NCBI RefSeq assembly: GCF_028882275.1
Contig: NZ_JARBUT010000004.1
Location: 124,001-188,000, forward strand
DNA length: 64,000 nucleotides
Direction of reading: 5' to 3'
Source: Nocardiopsis sp. N85
Lineage (GTDB): Bacteria > Actinomycetota > Actinomycetes > Streptosporangiales > Streptosporangiaceae
Shown here piece by piece: positions 37,076 through 45,548 of this stretch (position 1 is its first letter; every line of letters starts with the position of its first letter). The position numbers were made by a program, and so were the translations under genes. Below the pieces are notes generated by a model. It worked only from the letters and a program-made list of their open reading frames with translations, had not been told where the DNA came from and did no database searches.

Positions 37076-37873
37076 GTGCATTCACCGTCCTCTCCGGCCA
37101 ACAGGACCGGCACACCGGTCCGACCGGGCGCCGCCACCGGCTGGGAGCTGCACGGATTGCTGCCACAGACGCTGTCCGCCGAGGAGATCCGGGCGATCAA
37201 CGACCCCGGCCGGGCCATCCACGAGCACCGCGCCTACACCTGGAACGGCTGGGACTTCGACCTGCCGCCGGGTGTGTTCCACCCGGGTGAGACCAGCCGA
37301 CTGGTGCACACCCGGTTGCTCGACGGGACGCTGCCGGTCGCCGGCCTGCGCTACGCCGCGATGGGTGCGGGCCTGGGCGTGGAGGCCGTGGTGGCCGGAG
37401 TCCGTGGCGCGAGCGTCGTCTACGCGCTGGACGTGCATCCGGAGAGCGTGCGCACCACCACCCGGCACTACGAGCGGATCGTCGGCGCGGACGGACCACC
37501 ACTGGTCCCACTCGTGACCGACGTGTGGGAGGGATTCCCCGGCGGGGAGCAGGTGGACGTCGTCACGTTCAACCCGCCGGCCATCGAACTGCCGCTGTCG
37601 GACGATCCGGAGATCGTGCGCAACCTGTGCCTGGGCCGCGACATCGCGACCCGGTTCTTCGACCAGTTGGTGGCCAGGGACCTGCTCGCCGCCGGCGGAG
37701 TGGTGTACCTGATCCTGTCGAACACCGCACCGCTGCGCGACATCGTGGCGCTGGGCCTGCGGGCCGGGTTCGACGCGGAGGTCGTGCACGTCGAGGACTG
37801 GCCCGGCGATGACGTGCAGACCTATCTGTTCGCCTTGCGCCGCCCGGGCGGTCGTCCCGGTGGGGAGGACTGA
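37076..37873 (+). CDS. Class I SAM-dependent methyltransferase (NPPA type)
   Basis: A 265-residue protein from GTG 37076, SD GAAGGGA 8 nt upstream. The N-terminal 80 residues (WNGWDFDLPPGVFHPGETSRLVHTRLLDG) precede a SAM-binding fold: LRYAAMGAGLGVEAVVAG (motif I), VYALDVHPESVRTTTRHY (motif II) and VDVVTFNPPAIELP. The last resembles the NPP(Y/F) active-site motif of PrmC-like N-methyltransferases, with Ala in the fourth position. It is followed after 5 bp by a PLP-dependent synthase, and a Zur-like box lies upstream. It may N-methylate an amino acid-derived metal ligand; this is inference. Confidence 0.82.
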   Translation: MHSPSSPANRTGTPVRPGAATGWELHGLLPQTLSAEEIRAINDPGRAIHEHRAYTWNGWDFDLPPGVFHPGETSRLVHTRLLDGTLPVAGLRYAAMGAGLGVEAVVAGVRGASVVYALDVHPESVRTTTRHYERIVGADGPPLVPLVTDVWEGFPGGEQVDVVTFNPPAIELPLSDDPEIVRNLCLGRDIATRFFDQLVARDLLAAGGVVYLILSNTAPLRDIVALGLRAGFDAEVVHVEDWPGDDVQTYLFALRRPGGRPGGED

Positions 37874-37878
37874 GCACC

Positions 37879-38922
37879 GTGCACGAGCACTACGCGGACG
37901 CCATCGCGGACCCCGATTGCATCCGGCTCGCTCCCGACCTGGTCTGCCTGCGGTTCGAGGTGATGAAGGTGCGTTCGGCCTTGGGCGCCGTGCGTCATCT
38001 GCTGGACACGGGGGCGGTGCGCCCCGGCGACACACTGGTGGACAGCTCCAGCGGCATCTACGCACTGGCCCTCGCGCTGGCCTGCCACCGGTACGGGATG
38101 CGCTGCCACATCGTGGGCTCCAGCACGGTGGACGAGACGTTGCGGGTACAGCTGGAGGTCCTGGGCGCGACCCTCGAACAGATGCCGCCGTCGGACGACC
38201 TGATGCTGGACCAGAACCGGCGGGTCGAGCGGGTCGGGAGGCTGCTGCTGGAGAACCCCGGTTTCCACTGGATGCGCCAGTACCATGACGCGATCCACTA
38301 CGTCGGCTACCGCGAGGTGGCCGAACAGCTCGACCGAGAGGTGCCGACCGGGCCGCTGACCATCGTCAGCGGTGTGGGCACCGGCTCCTCGACCGGCGCC
38401 CTGGGCTGCTACCTGCGGGCGGCGGGACGGGACGTGGAGCTGGTCGGCATCCAGCCCTTCGGCAGCGTCACCTTCAACGCCGAGCACACCGCCGACCCCG
38501 ACATGATCATCGCCGGTATCGGCAGCTCGATCGAGTTCCGCAACGTGCGCCACGAACTGTACGACCGGATCCACTGGGTCTCGTTCGAGTACGCGCGAGC
38601 AGGCGCGGTGGCCTTGCTGAGGGACAGCGGCGTGTTCGCCGGGCTGTCCGCCGGAGCGGCCTACCTGGCCGCGGGGTGGGAGGGCGGGCGCACGGCGGGG
38701 CGCACCGTGGTGTTCCTCGCTCCGGACACGGGTCACCGCTACGTCCGCGCGGCCTTCGCGGCGCACGCGCACGTCCCCGGCATCGCCGATCTGTCACCGC
38801 ACGAGGTGGCCGACAGCGACGGGATCGCGCTGCCCTGGTCGGTCGCCGACCGCACGGCCCTGTCCGCCTCGTGGCGGGACGCCGTACCGGTGGCCGTCCG
38901 CGCACCGAGCGGATCCCCCTGA
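37879..38922 (+). CDS. PLP-dependent cysteine synthase/CBS-family enzyme
   Basis: A 347-residue fold-type II PLP enzyme from GTG 37879. The Schiff-base Lys lies in LRFEVMKVRSALGAV (about residue 30), the substrate loop is DSSSGIYALALA, and the phosphate-binding loop is SGVGTGSSTGALG. The C-terminal Ser contact (AGLSAGAAYLAA) is also present. Such enzymes do beta-replacement on O-acetyl- or O-phosphoserine; SbnA in staphyloferrin B synthesis makes a siderophore precursor this way. Being in an operon with a methyltransferase under a Zur-like box rather than with cysE, it more likely builds a specialised amino acid than cysteine. Confidence 0.85.
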   Translation: MHEHYADAIADPDCIRLAPDLVCLRFEVMKVRSALGAVRHLLDTGAVRPGDTLVDSSSGIYALALALACHRYGMRCHIVGSSTVDETLRVQLEVLGATLEQMPPSDDLMLDQNRRVERVGRLLLENPGFHWMRQYHDAIHYVGYREVAEQLDREVPTGPLTIVSGVGTGSSTGALGCYLRAAGRDVELVGIQPFGSVTFNAEHTADPDMIIAGIGSSIEFRNVRHELYDRIHWVSFEYARAGAVALLRDSGVFAGLSAGAAYLAAGWEGGRTAGRTVVFLAPDTGHRYVRAAFAAHAHVPGIADLSPHEVADSDGIALPWSVADRTALSASWRDAVPVAVRAPSGSP

Positions 38923-38993
38923 CCCGCCGGCACCGGACGTCGCCGCGGCATCCCTCCCCGCGGCCGCGCCCGTTCGTCGGCCACGCCGATGCC

Positions 38994-39025
38994 CCGGGGG
39001 GCGGGCGCCACCGGCCCGCCCCCGG
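38994..39025. terminator. Bidirectional terminator
   Basis: CCGGGGGGCGGGC (38994-39006) pairs with GCCCGCCCCCGG (39014-39025) with one bulge, between convergent genes. Confidence 0.6.
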
Positions 39026-39057
39026 ACCACCCCCGCCGGGTCGGCGTCCGCGGTGGA

Positions 39058-39792
39058 TCAGGCCGGGCCGGTGAACCCGGTGAAGAGCACGAGCAGGGGC
39101 AGGGCGAGGTTGTTGACGGAGTGGACGGCCACCGCGGGCCAGACCGAACCGCTGCGACGCATCACCTCGGCGGCGATGACGCCCACCACGAACGCGGCGG
39201 GCAGGATGATGTTGACGCCGTGGAAGACGGCGAAGATCGCCGAGCCGCCGAGGACCCCGACGACCGGCCCGTAGCGCAGCAAGGCGTTGGTGACGACACC
39301 GCGGAAGAGGAACTCCTCGCCGATGGGGGTCAGCACGGCCAGGAACAGGATGGTCAGGACCAGGGCGAGCCCGCCTCCGCCGGCCGCGTCGTAGTACATG
39401 CCCTGGGGGTCGTCGTCGAACCCGGTCAGCGCGGTGATGGCGAGGATCACGGCGCCCTTCACGACGAGCGCGACCACGCCCCACCCCGCGCCGATGAGCA
39501 TCCAGCGCCACGTGGTGCGACGAACCCCGAAGGCGCCGAGCGAGCGGACGCGCACCGCCCAGGCCGCGGCGAAGCCGACGAGCCCGGCGATGCCCGACCA
39601 GGCGGCCGTGATGAGCCCGAACGTCACCGGGTCCGGGTCCAGGGGACCGGCCGGCCCGAGGAGGACGAGCGCGACCACGGTGATCGACAGCGCGAGCAGG
39701 CCGACCACGATCTCGGTCCACCCCGGTCGCACCGGGGAGGCGTCGCCGACGGCGTCGTGGTTCTGCGGACGGGCGGGGTGATCCGTGGACAT
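39058..39792 (-). CDS. CPBP-family intramembrane glutamic endopeptidase
   Basis: A 244-residue membrane protein from ATG 39792. The catalytic motifs are clear: TPIGEEFLFRGVVTNAL (EE-x3-R), FAVFHGVN and the later AVHSVNN. About seven hydrophobic segments. Family members (Rce1 relatives) process prenylated or other membrane proteins, or protect against bacteriocins. No bacteriocin genes are nearby, and its substrate is unknown. Confidence 0.9.
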   Translation of the reverse strand: MSTDHPARPQNHDAVGDASPVRPGWTEIVVGLLALSITVVALVLLGPAGPLDPDPVTFGLITAAWSGIAGLVGFAAAWAVRVRSLGAFGVRRTTWRWMLIGAGWGVVALVVKGAVILAITALTGFDDDPQGMYYDAAGGGGLALVLTILFLAVLTPIGEEFLFRGVVTNALLRYGPVVGVLGGSAIFAVFHGVNIILPAAFVVGVIAAEVMRRSGSVWPAVAVHSVNNLALPLLVLFTGFTGPA

Positions 39793-39871
39793 GACGGTGG
39801 ACTCCCTGTTCTCCGGATCTCGTCGATCGCCCCGCCGGGATCCGGCGTGGCGTGGTGTCGGGTCGGTACGG

Positions 39872-40510
39872 CTAGGAGGTGCCGGCCCTGCGGTTCACGA
39901 CCGCCGTGAGGATCGCGTTGAGCATCCCGGGGACCTCGGCCTCGAAACGTTCGCGGAGCGCCTTGACCTCGGCCCGGTGCCGCTGACGCTCCGCCGGCGT
40001 GAACACCGTCCAGACGTCCCCCTCGACCGCGATCGCGGCCAGGGCCGCGTCCTCGATGGGGACCGAGGCCGCCTCGCGGCCCGCGAGGACCGCGTCGCGC
40101 GTGCGCTCGCGCAGCAGACGGACCCGTTCGGGGTGGTCGAGGGTGACCTTGCGGGAGGGGAACATCCCCAGCACCCGGCCTCGGACCACGGTGATCGACC
40201 CGTTCGCGACGAGCTGCTCGCGGACGGTCGTCTCGGCCTTCCACTCCCGGTCCGGGACGGCGTTGATCCAATGGCCCGGTTCGTTCGGGGACAGACCGGA
40301 CAGCACGTCGGCCAGGAACGGGTCGTCCGGCGTCCGGCCGGTGCGCTCGGCCCTGCCGCCGTTGTCGCGGAGCAGGCCGCCGATGATCAGCTCGGTCAGC
40401 GCCGCGGCGCGCAGCAGATGCCCCCGGTAGGGGGTGCTGACGGGGTCGAACCGGTTCCCGTCGATGTCGTAGGTGAGCAGGTAGAGCCGTTGTGGCAGGG
40501 TCATGTCCAT
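39872..40510 (-). CDS. GPP34 (GOLPH3/Vps74-like) family protein
   Basis: A 212-residue soluble protein; ATG 40510 is chosen because GAGAGGGG lies upstream, with ATG 40504 as alternative. The start TLPQRLYLLTYD and RGHLLRAAALTELIIGGLL match GPP34, with the C-terminal DAALAAIAVEGDVWTVFTPAERQRHRAEVKALRERFEAEVPGM helix bundle. Eukaryotic members bind PI4P; in actinomycetes these are abundant and uncharacterised. It lies 79 bp upstream of the CPBP protease gene on the same strand. Confidence 0.88.
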   Translation of the reverse strand: MDMTLPQRLYLLTYDIDGNRFDPVSTPYRGHLLRAAALTELIIGGLLRDNGGRAERTGRTPDDPFLADVLSGLSPNEPGHWINAVPDREWKAETTVREQLVANGSITVVRGRVLGMFPSRKVTLDHPERVRLLRERTRDAVLAGREAASVPIEDAALAAIAVEGDVWTVFTPAERQRHRAEVKALRERFEAEVPGMLNAILTAVVNRRAGTS

Positions 40511-40645
40511 GGTGCCCCTCTCGGGTTCCTCGGGATCCGTTCCGTGTGGAGCACGCCCTCGGCCCGGGCGTCCGCCGACTCGCGTCGATACTTCCGTGTC
40601 CGCACCGCGCTCACCCGAACGTCCACGGGCGTGTCGCCGAGGCCG

Positions 40646-41362
40646 TCAGCGGCGGGGCTCCCACCGGAAGATCCGGGCGGCCAGACCGACGGCGACGACG
40701 ACCCAGGCCAGGGTGGGCGCCAGCAGGAACAGGGAGTCCGCGACCGGGACGCCGCCGTCCCAGGCGTCGACGACCAGCTCCGCCGCCGCCCCGCCGGGGA
40801 GCAGCCGCTTGAGCAGGGTGAGCTCCTCGGTTCCGGTGAACCCCACCCAGCCGGACACGACGAGCACGCCGAGAAGGACGGGCAGGGTGGTCACCTGGGC
40901 GTGTTCGGGCGAGTTGGTCACCCCGGCCGTGGCCAGCGCCAGGCCGAGCATCATGACGACCGTCGCGAGTGTGGCCGCCACCAGGAGCAGGAGGTCGGCC
41001 GGCGGTTCGGCGACGATCGACAGCACGGTCAGGACCACGGCCACCTGGACGACCGTGATGGCGGTGACCGGGAGCAGCAGCCCGGTGAGGATGCGCGCGT
41101 CGTCCACCGCGGTCGAGCGCAGCCGCTTGAGGAAGAGGTTCTGGCGGCGGGAGGCGAGCGTGGTCACCGCTGTGGTGTAGAGCCCCATCACCACCACGAG
41201 GAACATCAGTACAGCGGCCACCGTGCCGAGGGCCAGCCCGGGGATGCGATCGTGCAGGTAGATGTAGAACGCACTGGCCGCCGCGGGCATGACGAGCATG
41301 GTGACCAGTACCAGCCGGTTACGGAAGATCTGGATCAGCTCACCGTGAGCGATCGCGAGCAT
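40646..41362 (-). CDS. ABC-2 type transporter permease
   Basis: A 238-residue protein from ATG 41362 with about six hydrophobic segments. HGELIQIFRNRLVLVTMLVMPAAASAFYIYLHD and LASRRQNLFLKRLRSTAVDDARILTGLLLPV are typical for short ABC-2 drug exporter permeases. It follows the ATPase gene by 58 bp, forming a two-gene exporter beside a divergent two-component system. Confidence 0.9.
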   Translation of the reverse strand: MLAIAHGELIQIFRNRLVLVTMLVMPAAASAFYIYLHDRIPGLALGTVAAVLMFLVVVMGLYTTAVTTLASRRQNLFLKRLRSTAVDDARILTGLLLPVTAITVVQVAVVLTVLSIVAEPPADLLLLVAATLATVVMMLGLALATAGVTNSPEHAQVTTLPVLLGVLVVSGWVGFTGTEELTLLKRLLPGGAAAELVVDAWDGGVPVADSLFLLAPTLAWVVVAVGLAARIFRWEPRR

Positions 41363-41420
41363 GGCGAAGGTCCCTTTTCCTGGAGGTTTCGAAAGAGCGG
41401 GCGATGAGGGGACGCGCGGT

Positions 41421-42305
41421 CTACTCCTCGCCGATGGCGCGGAAGACGTCGTCGAGCCGGGTCGGTCCGGCCTGGAGGTCCCGCAGCTCCACCGCGTGGT
41501 CCCGCGCCCAGTCCAGGAGGACGTGCAGGTCCTTCTGGAGACCGGGGGTCTCGATGAGGAACCTGCCCTCGCCCTCGCCCACGGCCGGCGGTGGCGGCTC
41601 GGGCGCGGAGAGCGGAAGGGAGAAGCGGATGGTGGCGGGCAGCGTCCGCGTGAGTTCGGAGACGGTCCCCTCCCGGTGGAACACCCCCTGGTGCATGAGC
41701 CCGATACGGTCGGCGCGCTGCTGGGCCTCCTCCAGGTAGTGCGTGGTGAGCACGACGGTGGAGCCGTCCTCGCGCAGCCGGTCCACGGCGTCCCACAGGT
41801 CGTCCCGGGATTGGATGTCCAGACCGGTGGTGGGCTCGTCCAGGAAGATCAGCTCCGGCGTTCCGTACACGGCGGTGGCGAAGTCCAGCCGCCGCTTCTC
41901 TCCGCCGGAGAGCCGGGACACCCTGGTGTCGGCCTTGTGTTCGAGGCCGACGACGCCGAGCAGGCGCTCGACCCGGTCGGTGCGCCGGGTGAGCCCTCCG
42001 ATCAGCCGGATCGACTCCCGCACCGTCAGGTCCGGGGAGAAACCGCTCTCCTGGAGCATGATCCCCGTCCGGGGCCGCACGGACCCGCGGTCGCGCGGGT
42101 CGCGTCCGAAGACCCGCACCGTGCCGGACGTGGCGGGTCGGTGGCCCTCGACGGTCTCCAGGGTCGAGGTCTTGCCCGCCCCGTTCGTGCCGAGCAGGGC
42201 GTACAACTCCCCGCGCCGTACCTGGAAGGACAGGTCCTTCACGGCGTGGAAATCGCCGTATCTCACATTCAGACGTTCGACGTCGATGACCGGTGTAGAG
42301 GACAT
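41421..42305 (-). CDS. ABC transporter ATP-binding protein (DrrA-like)
   Basis: A 294-residue protein from ATG 42305 (MSSTPVIDVERLNVRYG). Walker A GTNGAGKTS, signature LSGGEKRRLDFATAV, Walker B ELIFLDEPTTGLD and the switch His in TTHYLEEAQQ are all intact, with a C-terminal DrrA-type extension. It energises export through the permease downstream. The HK-RR pair divergent from it probably controls its expression. Confidence 0.93.
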   Translation of the reverse strand: MSSTPVIDVERLNVRYGDFHAVKDLSFQVRRGELYALLGTNGAGKTSTLETVEGHRPATSGTVRVFGRDPRDRGSVRPRTGIMLQESGFSPDLTVRESIRLIGGLTRRTDRVERLLGVVGLEHKADTRVSRLSGGEKRRLDFATAVYGTPELIFLDEPTTGLDIQSRDDLWDAVDRLREDGSTVVLTTHYLEEAQQRADRIGLMHQGVFHREGTVSELTRTLPATIRFSLPLSAPEPPPPAVGEGEGRFLIETPGLQKDLHVLLDWARDHAVELRDLQAGPTRLDDVFRAIGEE

Positions 42306-42363
42306 GTCACCATTCCAGCCGTCGGCGCTCCCGTCCGGCAGTGCGGTCACGTCACCACTCCGC

Positions 42364-42392
42364 CATGACTTTTCCCCGTGTGAGGTCATGAC
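42364..42392. promoter_or_regulatory. Putative response-regulator site
   Basis: CATGAC-N15-GTCATG (42364-42390), with a perfect GTCATGAC palindrome at 42385-42392, lies in the 165-bp gap between the ABC operon and the histidine kinase gene. Confidence 0.4.
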
Positions 42393-42470
42393 GTGGCGTC
42401 ACTGGTGGCGCGGCGAAGCTGGGAGAATCCTGGGACGGACCCCGCAGCCCGACACCGGAGGGCCCCATCC

Positions 42471-43583
42471 GTGCGCGAATCCGCCCAGGTCAAGCAAGAG
42501 CTCCTGCGCAGTCTCACCCTCAACCTCGTGTCCGCTGCGCTCTCCGCCGTGGGCGCGCTCCTGATCGCGAACAACGCCCAGAGCTGGGAACAGTCCGTCG
42601 TCCTGGCGCTGGGTCTGGTGGCCGCCCTGGTGTCCGTCTCCGGGTGGGCCGTGGGGGGCCTCTCCCGTGTGGTGCTCTCCTGCCTGGCCGTCGCCGCGGC
42701 CGTGTGGACCGTCGGAGTGCTGGTGATGGACGAGTCCTCCGCCTCCTACGGCCTCTCAGTGGTGGGCACCATCGTCGTCCTCCGGCTGCCGCGCCACCGC
42801 CGGGCGGCGGCTCTGGGGCTGGTCGCCGTCGCCGTCGCCGTGGTCGCGGTGCGGCTGTCGATGGAGTCCCAGGACCTTCTCGGGGTGCTGGTCCGGTACG
42901 CCGTCGGCTCCACGAGCGTCGCCGTGACGGGATTCGTCCTCACCTTCCTCGGCCACCTGGTCTCCGGCCTCATCACGGAGCTGGAGGAGTCGAGGGAACG
43001 CGAGGCCGAGCTGGCCGTGGCCCGGGAACGCGTGCGTTTCGCCGGTGACCTGCACGACATCCAGGGCCACACCCTGCACGTGGTGAAGCTGAAGGTCGCC
43101 CTCGCCCGGAAGTTGCTGCACGGCGACATCGACCGGGTGGAGGGGGAACTGGGCGAGGTGCACGCCCTGGTCGGCGACACCATCGCCCAGACCAAGGAGC
43201 TGGCCTACGCGCAGCGGCGGCTCAACCTGTCCGCGGAGCTGGAGAACGCCAAGAACCTCTTCGAGGCCGCGGGCATCGACGTCCGCGTCGACCGCGAGGC
43301 CGAGGTCGACGCCCGCGCGGCCGAGCTCCTCGGCCAGGTCCTGCGGGAGACGACGACCAACATCCTGCGGCACGCCCAGTCCGAGCGGGTGCGGGTCACC
43401 CTCTCCAGGGCGGGCATCATCATCGACAACGACGGCGCGCCGGACAACGGACCGCCCGAACTCCGGGGACTCTCCACCCTCCGGGAGCGGCTGGAACGCG
43501 AAGGCGGCACACTCACGGTGGAGCAGAAGGACGGGCGGTTCCTGACCGCCGCGACATTGCCGCAGCGGAAGGACGACCGATGA
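42471..43583 (+). CDS. DesK-like sensor histidine kinase
   Basis: A 370-residue protein; GTG 42471 has GGAGGG 8 nt upstream. The N-terminal 160 residues are about five membrane segments. HisKA_3 dimerisation domain: ERVRFAGDLHDIQGHTLHVVKLKVALARKLL, with the phospho-accepting His in DLHD. HATPase: QVLRETTTNILRHAQSERVRV (N box) and LRGLSTLRERLEREGGTL. This is the DesK/NarX-like group. Its stop overlaps the response regulator start (ATGA). Confidence 0.92.
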   Translation: MRESAQVKQELLRSLTLNLVSAALSAVGALLIANNAQSWEQSVVLALGLVAALVSVSGWAVGGLSRVVLSCLAVAAAVWTVGVLVMDESSASYGLSVVGTIVVLRLPRHRRAAALGLVAVAVAVVAVRLSMESQDLLGVLVRYAVGSTSVAVTGFVLTFLGHLVSGLITELEESREREAELAVARERVRFAGDLHDIQGHTLHVVKLKVALARKLLHGDIDRVEGELGEVHALVGDTIAQTKELAYAQRRLNLSAELENAKNLFEAAGIDVRVDREAEVDARAAELLGQVLRETTTNILRHAQSERVRVTLSRAGIIIDNDGAPDNGPPELRGLSTLRERLEREGGTLTVEQKDGRFLTAATLPQRKDDR

Positions 43584-44182
43584 CCACCGTGGTGCTCGCC
43601 GACGACGAGGCACTCCTCCGCAAGGCGCTGGCCTCGTTGCTCCCCCTGGAGGGCGAGATCACCGTGCTCGCCGAGGCCGAGGACGGTGAGCGGGCCGTGG
43701 AGGCCACCCTGCGCCACCGCCCCGACGTGCTCGTCATCGACCTGGAGATGCCCGGCGTGGACGGACTCGGCGCCGTCGCGGAGATCCGCCGTGAGCTGCC
43801 GGACCAGGTGATCCTGATGCTGACCCGCCACGCCCGGCCCGGCGTGCTCCGCAAGGCGCTCAGACTCGGCGTCCAGGGATTCGTCACCAAGTCGGCGGAG
43901 CCGTCGCACATCGCCTCCGTCGTCGCGACCCTGCACGAGGGCAGGCGGTGGGTCGATCCCGACGTGTCCGCGCTCGCCGTCATCGACGACTGCCCGCTCA
44001 CCGACCGGGAGGTCGACGTCCTGCGGGAGACCGGCGAGGGGTACTCCGTCGCGGAGATCGCCGGTCGCCTCCACCTGGCGGAGGGCACGGTGCGCAACTA
44101 CCTGTCCAACGCGATGCAGAAGACCCAGACCCGCACCCGGCACGAGGCGGCGCGGTACGCACGCGAGCACGACTGGCTGTAG
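43580..44182 (+). CDS. LuxR/NarL-type response regulator (DesR-like)
   Basis: A 200-residue protein overlapping the kinase gene by 4 nt. The receiver has acidic residues ADDE, phospho-acceptor Asp in VLVIDLEMPGVDG and Lys in FVTKSAEPSH; the Thr is in MLTRHARPG. The LuxR HTH is LTDREVDVLRETGEGYSVAEIAGRLHLAEGTVRNYLSNAMQKTQTRTRHEAARYA. Likely controls the divergent ABC exporter. A strong terminator follows. Confidence 0.93.
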   Translation: MTTVVLADDEALLRKALASLLPLEGEITVLAEAEDGERAVEATLRHRPDVLVIDLEMPGVDGLGAVAEIRRELPDQVILMLTRHARPGVLRKALRLGVQGFVTKSAEPSHIASVVATLHEGRRWVDPDVSALAVIDDCPLTDREVDVLRETGEGYSVAEIAGRLHLAEGTVRNYLSNAMQKTQTRTRHEAARYAREHDWL

Positions 44183-44280
44183 GGGTCCCGGCCCGGCCCC
44201 GGCGGGTGCGGTTCGTGCCCCGGTGCGGTCGGCGGATTCCCACGGTCATCGCGATGCGCCGAGTCGGTCGGCCGCCACTC

Positions 44281-44322
44281 GGAGCTCTGGGAGACGCTCG
44301 GCCGAGCGTCTCCCAGGGCTCC
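44281..44322. terminator. Bidirectional terminator
   Basis: A 21-bp inverted repeat (44281-44301 with 44302-44322, one mismatch) centred between the convergent response regulator and DUF2236 genes. Confidence 0.75.
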
Positions 44323-44366
44323 GTCCCGTGTCGGGTGCGATGGAGGACCGCGCCTGTCGGAGTCGC

Positions 44367-45530
44367 TCAGGTGTGGGGCGTCAGGGGCGGTGGAGTCCAG
44401 CGGCCGGTGCGATGGGCGGTGGAGGTGACGCCGTACTCGTCCTTGAGCCGCTCGGGGATGGCGTACTGCATGACCCGGCCACGGGTGAGAGAGCTGAGTT
44501 CCAGGTGGGTGACGAGGTTGCCGAGGTGATCCAGGGCCCACGCCCCCATCGGAGAGCGGTCCTCGATGCGCTCGAAGATTCCGAGCAGGGCGGGGGAGAC
44601 CTTGACGGCCGTGTCCCAGCCGGTCCGCGGGACCTGGAGCCAGTCGGCGCAGGTGTCGCCGATGAGATAGCGGATGAGAGCGGCGACCACGGGGTCGAAG
44701 AGGGTTCCGGGGACGACCTCCTCGTAGAGTTCGATGAGCTGGCGGGTCAGCCGTGCCCCCTCTTCGGAGGGACCCATGTGCCTGGTCATGTACAGGTCGG
44801 AGAACCGCCGGGCGCCGTCCAGATCGGTCGGGGCGTGTTCGGGGGCGATACCGAGCATCTCGCCGACGATGCGCCAGACGTAGAAGTAGGACTCCGCGCC
44901 CTCGACCGACATGTGGATGCCCAGGCGGTGCAGTGCGTCCAGGACCTGGAGGGAGAACATCATCTGGCCGCCGATCATGTCCTCCTGACAGATCGGGGTG
45001 CCGAGCGCGGCCACGTCCCACCGGCCCTCACGGCGCATGTGGTAGCGGATGGAGGCGTGCAGCAGACGCACCTTCTGGGCCGCCGGGACGAAGCGGCTCC
45101 CCGCCTCGAAGGCGTCGGGCTGCATCAGGTAGACGGTGAACTGCCCGGTCTCGGCCATGCGCCGCGAGGGGTACTCCAGGGCGTGGGTGGCGCTGAGCAG
45201 CTTGGCCACGTGCGGGATGACGTAGCAGGCGGGCATCGCGGAGAAGGCCAGGGCGGTGGAGATGTGCACGTTGTTGTCGATGAAGAACAGCCGGGCCTTC
45301 TCCACCTCACCCCAGTCGACCCAGGCCGGCGGTGTGGCGGTGGCGCGCAGATATTCGCGGGCGACGTCCGGTAGCCCGTCGGGCAGATCCTGACCCGTCG
45401 TGGAGAAGTAGCGCATGAGGGTGTTGAACTTGCCGACCTCCCCGCGTTCGAAGAGCGCCTCCACCGTCGCGTCGGCGAGTTCGTCCCCCAGGAGACGCAG
45501 CGCGTCCATGGACTCCGGTGTGCAGGTCAT
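44367..45530 (-). CDS. DUF2236 (MpaB/Lcp-like) putative heme oxygenase
   Basis: A 387-residue protein from ATG 45530. It reads as the DUF2236 family that includes the fungal MpaB oxygenase and bacterial latex-clearing protein: KARLFFIDNNVHISTALAFSAMPACY, RRMAETGQF, and VRLLHASIRYHM, where the His is the expected heme ligand. Both known relatives cleave isoprenoid double bonds. Here it lies 18 bp downstream of a polyprenyl synthase, so oxidative processing of a prenyl chain is a reasonable inference. Confidence 0.82.
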   Translation of the reverse strand: MTCTPESMDALRLLGDELADATVEALFERGEVGKFNTLMRYFSTTGQDLPDGLPDVAREYLRATATPPAWVDWGEVEKARLFFIDNNVHISTALAFSAMPACYVIPHVAKLLSATHALEYPSRRMAETGQFTVYLMQPDAFEAGSRFVPAAQKVRLLHASIRYHMRREGRWDVAALGTPICQEDMIGGQMMFSLQVLDALHRLGIHMSVEGAESYFYVWRIVGEMLGIAPEHAPTDLDGARRFSDLYMTRHMGPSEEGARLTRQLIELYEEVVPGTLFDPVVAALIRYLIGDTCADWLQVPRTGWDTAVKVSPALLGIFERIEDRSPMGAWALDHLGNLVTHLELSSLTRGRVMQYAIPERLKDEYGVTSTAHRTGRWTPPPLTPHT

Positions 45531-45548
45531 GGGATCTCCTTCTACGGG

